From NCBI GenBank assembly GCA_029260575.1, contig JAJDDB010000006.1, positions 83,300 to 147,299 on the forward strand: a DNA stretch of 64,000 nucleotides. Reading direction: 5' to 3'. The position numbers were made by a program, and so were the translations under genes. This stretch comes from Phycisphaerales bacterium. Lineage in GTDB: Bacteria; Planctomycetota; Phycisphaerae; Phycisphaerales; SM1A02. Numbering within the stretch: the first letter of the stretch is position 1; each line of letters opens with the position of its first letter. Below, in pieces: positions 9,651-17,490 of the stretch. Under the pieces are notes generated by a model. It made no database searches. It saw only the letters and a list, made by a program, of their open reading frames with translations, and was not told the DNA's origin.

Positions 9651-10511
9651 TTATGGTGTGTATTCATACACTCCCCGGCCGGACTTGTTTCCGAGCCGGC
9701 CGGCCGTGACCAATTGCCGTAACATCGGGCACGGAAAATACTTCTGATCGCCAAGCTCGGTGTACAACACCATCATGATATCGTGGCAGACATCCAGGCC
9801 GATCAGATCAGCAAGGCGCAGTGGCCCCATCGGATGGGCCATGCCAAGCATCATGATCTCGTCAATGTGTTCAGGCTCGGCGACGCCTTCCATCCAGGCA
9901 TAAAACGCTTCGTTGATCATCGGCATCAACACACGATTGCTGACAAACCCCGCGCGATCATTGGCCGGCACTGCGGTCTTGCCAAGTTGCTGCGCCAGCG
10001 CAATCGTGCGCTGCACGGTTTCACCACTTGTCTGCAACCCGCGAATGACTTCGACGAGTTTCATCACGGGCACCGGGTTAAAGAAGTGCATTCCCACGAC
10101 GCGCTCGCTGTGGCTCGCAACAGCAGTCGCAATCTCGGTGATGGAAATCGATGATGTGTTGGTGGCAAAGACAACATCATTGCTGAACACATTGACCATC
10201 TGCTGGAAGATCTTCTTCTTGATTGCGATGTTTTCGCTTGCCGCTTCGACGACCCAATCCGCAGCTTTGGCATCGTTCATGTCCGTGACATATGAAATGC
10301 GCGCGATCGCAGCGTCAGCTTCTTCGCGCGTCATCCGCTGCTTGTCGACGTTTCGATTCAGCATTTTCTCGTGGTAGGCCCGGGCTCGGACAAGTTGTTC
10401 GTCACTTACGTCTATCTGCCAGGCCTGCAAACCGGCTGTGGCTGCTGTCAATGCGATGCCGCTGCCCATTGTGCCTGCGCCGATCACTGCAATACTTCGT
10501 GCCTCTGCCAT
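9651..10511 (-). CDS. hbd: 3-hydroxybutyryl-CoA dehydrogenase
   Basis: Oxidises (S)-3-hydroxybutyryl-CoA to acetoacetyl-CoA with NAD(P), in fatty-acid or butanoate metabolism. The 286 residues equal the family's usual length. The dinucleotide-binding motif is IGAGTMGSGI at 9-18. Catalytic-type residues are visible in NTSSISI (Ser), the HFFNPVPVMKLVEV block (His and Glu), and the Asn of FVSNRVLMPMINEA. A CAGGAGT box 5 bases before the ATG supports the start. Orthologues are also named paaH/fadB2; the exact physiological substrate is not determined. It is divergent from the unknown gene at 10658. Confidence 0.93.
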   Translation of the reverse strand: MAEARSIAVIGAGTMGSGIALTAATAGLQAWQIDVSDEQLVRARAYHEKMLNRNVDKQRMTREEADAAIARISYVTDMNDAKAADWVVEAASENIAIKKKIFQQMVNVFSNDVVFATNTSSISITEIATAVASHSERVVGMHFFNPVPVMKLVEVIRGLQTSGETVQRTIALAQQLGKTAVPANDRAGFVSNRVLMPMINEAFYAWMEGVAEPEHIDEIMMLGMAHPMGPLRLADLIGLDVCHDIMMVLYTELGDQKYFPCPMLRQLVTAGRLGNKSGRGVYEYTP

Positions 10512-10657
10512 GACTCACTCCTGCTGGTGATTCCTTGAAGGGCGGACATCGTACCGGCCGCATCAGTCTTATAGGACCCCGCGGGTCGTACAAAACCCTG
10601 CAAAGCGACGATTTCGTCATTGACGAAACGGCTGTATATGCGCACCGTGGAGGTGTG

Positions 10658-11221
10658 ATGTGGGAGGCTTTGTACGGGAACAACCGGCCGGTCGAGCTGG
10701 AATGCTTTGACCGCGTGATACACGAACTGCGGGATCGCTTCCCGAGCCTTTCGCTGCGCACACATCCATCCATCGCTCGGGCGATTCTTCCGAAGCAGCG
10801 AGGCCTCGATTTCGACATCCATATTGCGCTGACCAATCGTGATGAACTGCACGTGCGAGCTGCCGGGATGAAGTGTCGATGGGTTGCCTGCGGCGCGCCG
10901 GGTGTCAGCGACGAATTCGCAGATGCTGTCGCCGATCTCATCGCCGGCCGCAACCGCATTCTGCTCACGACATTCATGGGGAAAGTCGTTGCCTGTCGGC
11001 TTCAGAAACCAGTGGAACGGAACTGGCGCACCATCGCCCGCCAGGATCCGCAACACCCCAGCCTGCTGTGGCTGTGTCGGCGTCGGTCGATTCGCAACAC
11101 ATCAGCGCTGCGCGATACGCTTGCACAACCCAAATCGCGCGTCCGACCGAACGTGACAGTGCATACACGAACCCGGGCTGGTCGGCCGGTAGATTCGCGT
11201 CAAGCGGGTTCTGCGAGCTAG
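10658..11221 (+). CDS. Unknown protein
   Basis: Not recognised. The 187-residue frame has coding-like composition up to about residue 125 (alternating charged and hydrophobic segments, for example ELECFDRVIHELRDRFPSL and RGLDFDIHIAL), then becomes Arg/Ser/Thr-rich with little pattern, as if a frameshift or a late stop extends it. I chose ATG at 10658 because a GGAGG box lies 4 bases before it. A longer TTG-initiated version from 10535 is open but would abut the divergent hbd gene. Function is unknown. Confidence 0.5.
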   Translation: MWEALYGNNRPVELECFDRVIHELRDRFPSLSLRTHPSIARAILPKQRGLDFDIHIALTNRDELHVRAAGMKCRWVACGAPGVSDEFADAVADLIAGRNRILLTTFMGKVVACRLQKPVERNWRTIARQDPQHPSLLWLCRRRSIRNTSALRDTLAQPKSRVRPNVTVHTRTRAGRPVDSRQAGSAS

Positions 11222-11238
11222 TCCGCAAGAGACAACCG

Positions 11239-12063
11239 TCATTTGGTTTCTTTGGGATCGAACGGGTGGCTGAACATCCAGCCCGGTAATTCATCGTGTA
11301 CTGCAATATCGGTTAGCTTCGCCGGCCTTTCGCGCAATATGCCGCGATCACCGCTCAGCCAGATGTTGCCGTATTGCTTCCATTCCGCCCACACTGAAGT
11401 GAATGATGGTGCCCGCTGTTCGGACCGTTCGTAGTAATCCCACTGAACGACGAGATCGGATTCACGATCTACATAGACGTGATACTTGTTGTACGGCGTT
11501 CTGCCGATATCGTCTTCGAAAGTCAATTCAAGGGCTTTCGTGTTCGTACCATCTTCAAGTTTGCGCTCGCCGAGGTGGCGCAAATGTACGCCGGGATCGA
11601 GCAGTTTGTAGGGCATGACCAGCCAGTAACTGTCATTGATCCACGCTGAATGAGCTCGATCCATAAGCTTCACAAGTTCATCTGCATTCTCAATTGCAAC
11701 GTCATCGCGCCAGGCTGATCCTGTTTTCGTGTTCAGGTCAATCACAATAGTGTGCTGCACGCCATCGCCATCGGTGTACTGCATTCGATTGACCATGCGC
11801 CGCGTATCCCATGTATGAGACCGCGCGCCGAAGAATGTCCATTGAATGTAGTGTGTATTGTTCCACGCCTCTGTTCCGCCGAGGCGCTTCATGACGCGCT
11901 CAGCGACGGCGTCCGCTTTCGGGTCACGGTCACGCTGCACTTCTTCGGCCGCATCCGGCTGTGTGGCGGGTTGCGCTTCAGGCTGTGTCTGTTGCGCGGC
12001 AATGACGGGACATGCAACCATTGCCCCAAACACCAGCAACTTGCATACGAATCCGTTTTTCAT
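11239..12063 (-). CDS. Secreted protein of unknown function (possibly DUF6503-like)
   Basis: The 274-residue product starts with a signal peptide (MKNGFVCKLLVFGAMVACPVIAAQ) and a Gln/Pro/Ala-rich linker. A soluble domain follows, with AVAERVMKRLGGTEAWNNTHYIQWTF near 60 and a beta-rich body ending in HVYVDRESDLVVQWDYYE. The order (Leu-Gly-Gly, then Trp-x-N-N-T-x-Y) resembles DUF6503 and lipoprotein-carrier-like beta folds, but this is from memory of the pattern only. ATG at 12063 is preferred to 12075 because GAGG lies 6 bases before it. It is convergent with the unknown gene at 10658 and downstream of citrate synthase. Confidence 0.75.
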   Translation of the reverse strand: MKNGFVCKLLVFGAMVACPVIAAQQTQPEAQPATQPDAAEEVQRDRDPKADAVAERVMKRLGGTEAWNNTHYIQWTFFGARSHTWDTRRMVNRMQYTDGDGVQHTIVIDLNTKTGSAWRDDVAIENADELVKLMDRAHSAWINDSYWLVMPYKLLDPGVHLRHLGERKLEDGTNTKALELTFEDDIGRTPYNKYHVYVDRESDLVVQWDYYERSEQRAPSFTSVWAEWKQYGNIWLSGDRGILRERPAKLTDIAVHDELPGWMFSHPFDPKETK

Positions 12064-12099
12064 TGTTCGCCTCATGAATTGAAAACGCGTCGTTTGCGT

Positions 12100-13254
12100 T
12101 CATCCGTCCCAATTCCGAAGGCCCGGGCCGGTGTATTCAGCCAATGGGCGGATCAACTTGTTGTCGCGATGTTGTTCCATGATGTGCGCGCACCAGCCGG
12201 TGATGCGGCTGGCCACGAAGATCGGCGTGTACTGCGGTACGGGAATACCCATCACGAAATACGTCATGCCGCACGGAAAGTCGACGTTGGCGTGGATGTT
12301 CTTGTCTTCGAGCATGATCTTCTGGACCTGATCGCCCATGTCGAACCACTTGGTGGAGTTCGGCCCTTGTTCCTGTGCGACTTTGACCCCCCACTCTCGG
12401 AGGATGCCCGCGCGATGGTCGCCATTCTTGTACACACGGTGACCGAAGCCCATGAGCTTGCGCTTCTGAGCAAAGGCCTTGTTCATGAATTCGTTGACTG
12501 TGCCGCCTTTGCTGACGTACGCATCAATCTCCTTCATCATCTCCATGGCTTTTTCGTTTGCGCCGCCGTGCAATTCGCCTTTGAGCGCGCCGATGCCGCC
12601 GGCCACAGCTGAATGCATGTCTGAAAGTGTCGACGCAATGACTCGACAGGTAAACGTCGACGCGTTGAAATCGTGCTCGGCATACAGAATCAGCGAAACA
12701 TCCATGACCTTCGCTGCGAGTTCCGTCGGCTTGGTGCCGGTCATGCACCACAGCAGATTCGCAGCATGATCAAGCGAAGAATCAGGATCGACGGGTTGTT
12801 TACCATCGCGGACCATCTGCCCGTAGCCGATGATCGTTGGGATCTGCGCAAGCAAGCGTTTGGACTTGCGCAGTTCCGATTCCGGCGTATTGTCTTCGGT
12901 ATCCGAATCGAAATGCGAGAGATATGACAGACCGGTGCGGAGAATTCCCATTGGATGCGCATTCGGCGGATCGCCAGCGATATCACGCAGAACGGTTTTC
13001 AAACCGTCGGGAATCGCGCGCATCGTTTTCAGTTCATCGGAGAAGGTCTTCAATTCACTGGCGGACGGCTTGTGGCCGACCAACAGCAGGAATGCGACTT
13101 CCTCGAACGCAGCATTGGCTGCGAGATCAGCAATCTCGTAGCCGCGATACATCAGCTGCGTCTGATTCACAGCACAGATCTGCGTCGTGCCGATGGTCAC
13201 GCCGGCCAGGCCGGCAGCTGTGGACTTGGGTTGCTCGGTAGTTGTCGTAGACAT
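12100..13254 (-). CDS. prpC: Citrate / 2-methylcitrate synthase
   Basis: Condenses oxaloacetate with acetyl-CoA or propionyl-CoA. The 384-residue product is the short type-II form (GLAGV at 15-19, YRGYEIADLA near 36). Active-site residues are His229 (GELHGGANE), His272 (GFGHRVYK) and Asp325 (HANVDFPCG), with HDFNAS at 194-199. The methylisocitrate lyase gene 2.5 kb upstream on the same strand favours a role as 2-methylcitrate synthase, but plain citrate synthase is not excluded by sequence. The start at 13254 (MSTTTTEQ) was chosen over an in-frame ATG at 13431 that overlaps the neighbouring gene's leader; no clear ribosome binding site is seen. Confidence 0.88.
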   Translation of the reverse strand: MSTTTTEQPKSTAAGLAGVTIGTTQICAVNQTQLMYRGYEIADLAANAAFEEVAFLLLVGHKPSASELKTFSDELKTMRAIPDGLKTVLRDIAGDPPNAHPMGILRTGLSYLSHFDSDTEDNTPESELRKSKRLLAQIPTIIGYGQMVRDGKQPVDPDSSLDHAANLLWCMTGTKPTELAAKVMDVSLILYAEHDFNASTFTCRVIASTLSDMHSAVAGGIGALKGELHGGANEKAMEMMKEIDAYVSKGGTVNEFMNKAFAQKRKLMGFGHRVYKNGDHRAGILREWGVKVAQEQGPNSTKWFDMGDQVQKIMLEDKNIHANVDFPCGMTYFVMGIPVPQYTPIFVASRITGWCAHIMEQHRDNKLIRPLAEYTGPGLRNWDG

Positions 13255-13434
13255 CGAAAGTGGTTCCGGATCGAGGGTTGGCGGGGAATGAGGCGACCAG
13301 CCGAGGCCAGCCAAGTGCATCATCATATACGCAACCGGATCGCTGGAAGTATCGACGTTCAAGAGCAATGCCTCACTGGATTCGGACGTTGTACGGCTGC
13401 AAACGCACTTCGGTCTTTCTTGGAGGAGCATCCG

Positions 13435-14058
13435 ATGAATCGCGGTCCGTCTGTCCTCATCAGGACTGTCGCAATCGCCATTGTTACGATCGCCTCCGGT
13501 ACTGGATGTTCATCTAGACATTCCTATCAGCGAACACTGGACTCGTATCTCGCTGCCAAGCAGGCGGGCGACGCTAAACAGGCAGCAACGTATCTCGCGC
13601 CGGATGCGCGCATCTGGTTCGACGAGAAGACGGGGCCCGGCCGGCCGAAGTCACCCATCAGCGGGTGGGGGGCGTGGGACCTCGAATTGAACGCAGTCAA
13701 CACCTACTCAGACGTAGAGATTGTCGGCAATTCGCTGACCGCACTGTTTCACGAACAAAACGACTTCTCGCGGTTGATCGGATTTCCCGGCTGGCGTTCG
13801 CGCAGCACCTACTGGTTTGATGAACAGGGACGCATAGCTGAGCAGCTGTATGAGCCAATGGCACAACATCCACCGATGCAGGCGTATTTCGATGCGCCGC
13901 TGCGGTGGGCACGCACGCATCACGCTGATGAACTTGCTGCGATCTATCCCGAGGAGCAGTTTCGTCCAAACACGGATACAGCACGTCGGTGGCGCACGCT
14001 GCTACTTGCATGGCGGGCAGAAACCGGATTGCCGATCTCGCTCTTGGTGCAAGAGTAA
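13435..14058 (+). CDS. Lipoprotein, possibly NTF2/SnoaL-like
   Basis: The 207-residue product has a lipoprotein signal peptide ending in the lipobox ASGTGC (Cys about 25). The mature part begins YQRTLDSYLAAKQAGDAKQAATYLAPDARIWFDE, a helix followed by an Ala/Asp strand as in NTF2-like (SnoaL) cone folds. The fold is inferred from pattern only. GGAGGAGC 5 bases before ATG at 13435 fixes the start and excludes the longer upstream frame. The gene is divergent from prpC and convergent with a PEP-CTERM-like gene. Substrate or partner is unknown. Confidence 0.75.
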   Translation: MNRGPSVLIRTVAIAIVTIASGTGCSSRHSYQRTLDSYLAAKQAGDAKQAATYLAPDARIWFDEKTGPGRPKSPISGWGAWDLELNAVNTYSDVEIVGNSLTALFHEQNDFSRLIGFPGWRSRSTYWFDEQGRIAEQLYEPMAQHPPMQAYFDAPLRWARTHHADELAAIYPEEQFRPNTDTARRWRTLLLAWRAETGLPISLLVQE

Positions 14059-14090
14059 TCCGATCGGTTCGGTCACACTCTTGTTTGAAT

Positions 14091-14813
14091 TTAACGCCGC
14101 CTTCGCCGCGCTTGAGTAGTGAGCGCTCCAATGCCAAGTGTGATCAGCACGCCGGGACTCGGCACGCGCGTCGAAATCGTGCCGATTCGATAATCCGAAC
14201 CCGCTGATGCAACAAACTCGAACACGACACTCTCGACATCTGCCAGAGTGAAGACGCCCCGAGGAAACGGCGCGAGATCGGCGAAGTCGAGAAACACTTC
14301 ACCGGAACCGATATCTGCAACCATGACAGATGTCATTTGCGACTGGCCGTTGCTTGTCAGGAACGCGTTGATCTGCAATGGGCCGGCATCGGGAAAGTCA
14401 AAGCCGATGAAGTCCACGACGAGTCCACCCTGGCCGGAGAAATCGAACGGCGTATCGGGGTTGTACGCAAGCGTCAGCGTTGACGACCCAAAGAGCGTGC
14501 TGTTGTAATCCAGTACGCCGCCTTGCACGTTTGGAGCGATTGTCACTGATGCACGGTCCAGTGAAGACTGAAACGTACCGTTGGCCAGATTCGTTGATCG
14601 GTTTCCACCGAGCACGCCTGCGACACCTGCTTCATTGTTGCCGTCATTGTCATTGCCCAGCGAAATCTCAATCGGCCAGGTTGCGTTTGTGTCCGTGAAG
14701 TCATCGATAGTGATCAGACCCGCATGCGCACTTGTCGCTGTGACGCCGTATGCGAGCATCACCAACGTCACCATTCGCGTGAACCTGTTTCTTGCACTCC
14801 ATGCGATTGTCAT
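14091..14813 (-). CDS. Secreted PEP-CTERM-like surface protein (paralogue 1)
   Basis: Probable exosortase substrate anchored to or exported through the outer envelope. The roughly 240-residue product has a signal peptide ending ATSAHA, a beta-rich body starting GLITIDDFTDTNATWPIEI, and a C-terminal sorting-type tail: PSPG, a hydrophobic stretch (VLITLGIGALTT) and ARRRRR. It is paralogous to the next gene upstream: both start with L-I-x-I-D-D-F-[TS]-D, carry an AGV-[LI]-G motif and end in the same kind of tail. The start at 14813 is a choice among in-frame codons; a GAGAGG box lies about 12 bases upstream. Ligand and function are unknown. Confidence 0.8.
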   Translation of the reverse strand: MTIAWSARNRFTRMVTLVMLAYGVTATSAHAGLITIDDFTDTNATWPIEISLGNDNDGNNEAGVAGVLGGNRSTNLANGTFQSSLDRASVTIAPNVQGGVLDYNSTLFGSSTLTLAYNPDTPFDFSGQGGLVVDFIGFDFPDAGPLQINAFLTSNGQSQMTSVMVADIGSGEVFLDFADLAPFPRGVFTLADVESVVFEFVASAGSDYRIGTISTRVPSPGVLITLGIGALTTQARRRRR

Positions 14814-14869
14814 GCCCAGCAATCCTCTCTCTTCGCCCCTCACCCAACCCACCAACTGCGCGACGCAAT

Positions 14870-15607
14870 TCACCGACGTCGGCGGCGCCTTATCGTCATC
14901 ACTCCGATCCCAATTGCTACAAGAGCGCCGGGCGTCGGAACAGTTCGCGTGCGAATTTCTTCCACCCGGAAGTCCGTCGCAAGCGCGCCGTCAAAGAACA
15001 CGCTGATTCCTGCAATGTCAGTCATATCCACGCCATCACCGCCGCCGCGCGTGAAGTCGTTCAACTCGAAAACGAGTGTCTGCATGCCGGGAGCTGTCAA
15101 CGATCGTGTCAGCGAGATCGAATCTTCCTGCCCATCAAGCAGCGTGATCGTGACGGGAAGATCCTGTGCTCCGGAATGATCGAAAAGGAGGAACTCAATT
15201 TCGAACTGCGATTCGCCGGAGAGATCGATCGAGAAACCGTTGCCCGGCGCGCCGTCGTAGAACAACTCAAGCGAGCCTTCAGCGCCGACGGTGCTTGCGT
15301 AGTCGAGCTTGCCCAGCAGCGCAGCGACCGTGACGGTGACATCATCAAGGCCGGGCTCCGCAAGACTGTTCGCAAATATCGTTGTCTCGCGACTGCTGCC
15401 GATGACGCCCGCAAGCCCCACTTCGGAAATCGTGGTGCTTCCGACCGCAGTCAGAACGACCGGCCATTGGTTCGGCTCCTCTATGTCAGAGAAGTCATCG
15501 ATAATCAGGTCTGCTGCGACATGACTAGTCAGCAAAACCGGCGCAATGAATAGCGCTGCGTAAACACCGCGCGCAATCCGCGCACGGCAGAATTCTCGAA
15601 TGTCCAT
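14870..15607 (-). CDS. Secreted PEP-CTERM-like surface protein (paralogue 2)
   Basis: The 245-residue product has a signal peptide (about 1-32, ending SHVAA), then LIIDDFSDIEEPNQWPVVL, a beta-rich body and the tail VPTPGALVAIGIGVM followed by six Arg after TI. The tail has the PEP-CTERM layout (short Pro-x-Pro motif, hydrophobic helix, Arg cluster). It is paralogous to the gene directly downstream (56 bp spacing), suggesting a tandem duplication. A Gly/Asp-rich segment FTRGGGDGVDMTDIAG may bind metal, which is only a guess. No exosortase gene is in the window. Confidence 0.8.
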   Translation of the reverse strand: MDIREFCRARIARGVYAALFIAPVLLTSHVAADLIIDDFSDIEEPNQWPVVLTAVGSTTISEVGLAGVIGSSRETTIFANSLAEPGLDDVTVTVAALLGKLDYASTVGAEGSLELFYDGAPGNGFSIDLSGESQFEIEFLLFDHSGAQDLPVTITLLDGQEDSISLTRSLTAPGMQTLVFELNDFTRGGGDGVDMTDIAGISVFFDGALATDFRVEEIRTRTVPTPGALVAIGIGVMTIRRRRRR

Positions 15608-15818
15608 TGGGGTCTCTCTCGTTCTCTTTCTTCTCTAGCGTTTTTCGAACCGAATCTCTTCTCACATCAAGGCTTGCGTAGGGCCTGTGACGCTCACGTA
15701 CTCTACTGCCGGAATGCACCGATGCAAGATAAACTGGTGAATCTGGACAGTTCGGGCGGCCGTCTATACGCGCAACCAATTGGTGTTCAAAGAGTTGCGC
15801 GTGAGATTATGTTGCGTT

Positions 15819-16703
15819 TCAAGGTGTATGACGTGTTGATGGAAAATCCCATTGCTCGCCGGGTGTGTATCCCAACAAGTCATACAACTCCGCGCGCGTC
15901 TGCATCTCAGCAACGACACCCTGCACCGACCCGTTCGCCTTGAGATGTTCAAGACCGCGACGAACGTGACCCATCGCCAGCCGCATCATGCTCAGGGGGT
16001 AAATCACAAGGTCGTAACCCATTCGTTCAAAGCTCGTCAGCGGAATCATCGGCGTCTTTCCGAACTCTGTCATATTGGCCAAAAGCAATCCGGGACTCTT
16101 TGCTGCGAACTGCTCGAACTCCTCTTCGCTGTGCAGACCCTCTGGAAAAATCATGTCCGCGCCGGCATTGCGATATTGATTGGCACGATCGATTGCTTCA
16201 TCCATGCCATGCACTGACCGCGCATCCGTCCGAGCGATGATGATGAAGTCGTCGTTGCTGCGATGGGCGCAGGCAGCTTTGATCTTTTCGATCATGTCCT
16301 CAGTGGGGATCAGCGTCTTGCCACTGAGGTGGCCGCAGCGCTTCGGGAAGACTTGGTCTTCAATGTGCATGCCGGCTGCGCCGTGACGTTCGTATTCAAT
16401 GGTTGTCCGGATGACACATTCCACTTCGCCGTAGCCGGTGTCAGCGTCAACGATCGTCGGCAGGCCGGACGCCTGGGTGATCTCACGAATGCTGCGGCAC
16501 ATCTCCGCAAGGGTGATCAGTCCGATGTCGGGATATCCTGCGACATTGGCTGTGGCCCCGCCGGAGATATAGCACGCTTCAAAGCCGGCATCGGTTACAG
16601 CTCGTGCGACCAGGGCGTTGAATGCGCCCGGAGCCATGACGGACCCACGTGACATCGCATCGCGCAAAATTCGCCCGGGGGTTTGTTTCTGTGTGTTGCT
16701 CAT
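15819..16703 (-). CDS. prpB: 2-methylisocitrate lyase (isocitrate lyase / PEP mutase superfamily)
   Basis: Cleaves 2-methylisocitrate to pyruvate and succinate in the methylcitrate cycle. The 294-residue product matches PrpB length (E. coli 296). The signature KRCGH lies at 121-125 with the catalytic Cys at 123, as in E. coli PrpB. Metal-binding acidic residues are visible in VDADTGYG (85-92) and MHIEDQ (112-117). It lies upstream of prpC on the same strand with two PEP-CTERM genes and a divergent lipoprotein gene between them; prpD is not in the window. Oxaloacetate decarboxylases of the same superfamily are the main alternative. Confidence 0.88.
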   Translation of the reverse strand: MSNTQKQTPGRILRDAMSRGSVMAPGAFNALVARAVTDAGFEACYISGGATANVAGYPDIGLITLAEMCRSIREITQASGLPTIVDADTGYGEVECVIRTTIEYERHGAAGMHIEDQVFPKRCGHLSGKTLIPTEDMIEKIKAACAHRSNDDFIIIARTDARSVHGMDEAIDRANQYRNAGADMIFPEGLHSEEEFEQFAAKSPGLLLANMTEFGKTPMIPLTSFERMGYDLVIYPLSMMRLAMGHVRRGLEHLKANGSVQGVVAEMQTRAELYDLLGYTPGEQWDFPSTRHTP

Positions 16704-16905
16704 GACAGTCGATGATCATAGCCGACGGCGGCTCGCACGCCCCCCGGCCTGTATAACCGCGACACCCTGATCAGTGCGCCCTGTCGTCAAAGCAATTGCT
16801 CGTGCGGTCAATTCGGGCGATCAAATGTCCGATAGCAAACAGTGACAGGACTGTTGCTGGATTCAACTGCCAACAGCCGATTTGTGCCAGTCGCTGGATG
16901 CACAT

Positions 16906-17475
16906 ATGGCCGAACCGACAGCCCATCCCTTTGAATCATTGGAACGACCGCGAAAGCGGTCTCGTGCGTGGCTTGTGCTGCCACTGCTCGGTTTCGGGCT
17001 TCTCATTGCGTCGCTGATAGTGCTGTGGTGGGAACCGCCGCCACAACAATCAGTCTCTGAAGTCACCCGAGGTTTTCGCGACATTGCGCTGGCCAAAAGC
17101 CCCAAGCCCGGCCTGGACGACGGCGGCGCGATCGGGCCGTGGTGGATCACCGCCGGCGATGTCGACCCTGTAACCGGCTTGTATCACAACATGCATGTGC
17201 GAAGCGGCAACGTGCTGATTGCAGCAGAAGCCGCCCGGCTGGTTGTTGATCCCGCCACCGATACGTTTCAGTTCGAACTGCACAACGTTGTGTTCACGCG
17301 CGTCCCGGATCCGGATGATCCGGATGATTCGGAACTCGAACATCATGTTCTGGAACTGGAATTCCACACGCTTGGACCAGTGCCGTTCGGAATCGATATC
17401 GTGCCCGACCACAACGCTGCGGTGATTTCGTTAACCGGCCGCACAACCGGCCTGATTGACCTCACAAACAACTAG
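16906..17475 (+). CDS. Uncharacterised single-pass membrane protein
   Basis: Not recognised. The 189-residue product has a short basic N-terminus, one membrane segment (AWLVLPLLGFGLLIASLIVLWW, about 21-42) and a soluble extracytoplasmic domain with GPWWITAGDVDPVTGLYHNMHVRSG and a beta-rich C-terminal half. An Asp/Pro stretch (VPDPDDPDDSE) lies near 127. The start at ATG 16906 is preferred over a TTG at 16882. It faces the kinase gene tail to tail with 15 bp between stops. Confidence 0.7.
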   Translation: MAEPTAHPFESLERPRKRSRAWLVLPLLGFGLLIASLIVLWWEPPPQQSVSEVTRGFRDIALAKSPKPGLDDGGAIGPWWITAGDVDPVTGLYHNMHVRSGNVLIAAEAARLVVDPATDTFQFELHNVVFTRVPDPDDPDDSELEHHVLELEFHTLGPVPFGIDIVPDHNAAVISLTGRTTGLIDLTNN

Positions 17476-17490
17476 CGATTGTTTTCAGTT

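Noticed and set aside
10484-11056. Minus-strand open frame opposite the unknown gene at 10658
   Set aside because: No ribosome binding site, and its 3' part lies inside the hbd coding start. The plus-strand frame has better hydrophobic/charged periodicity.
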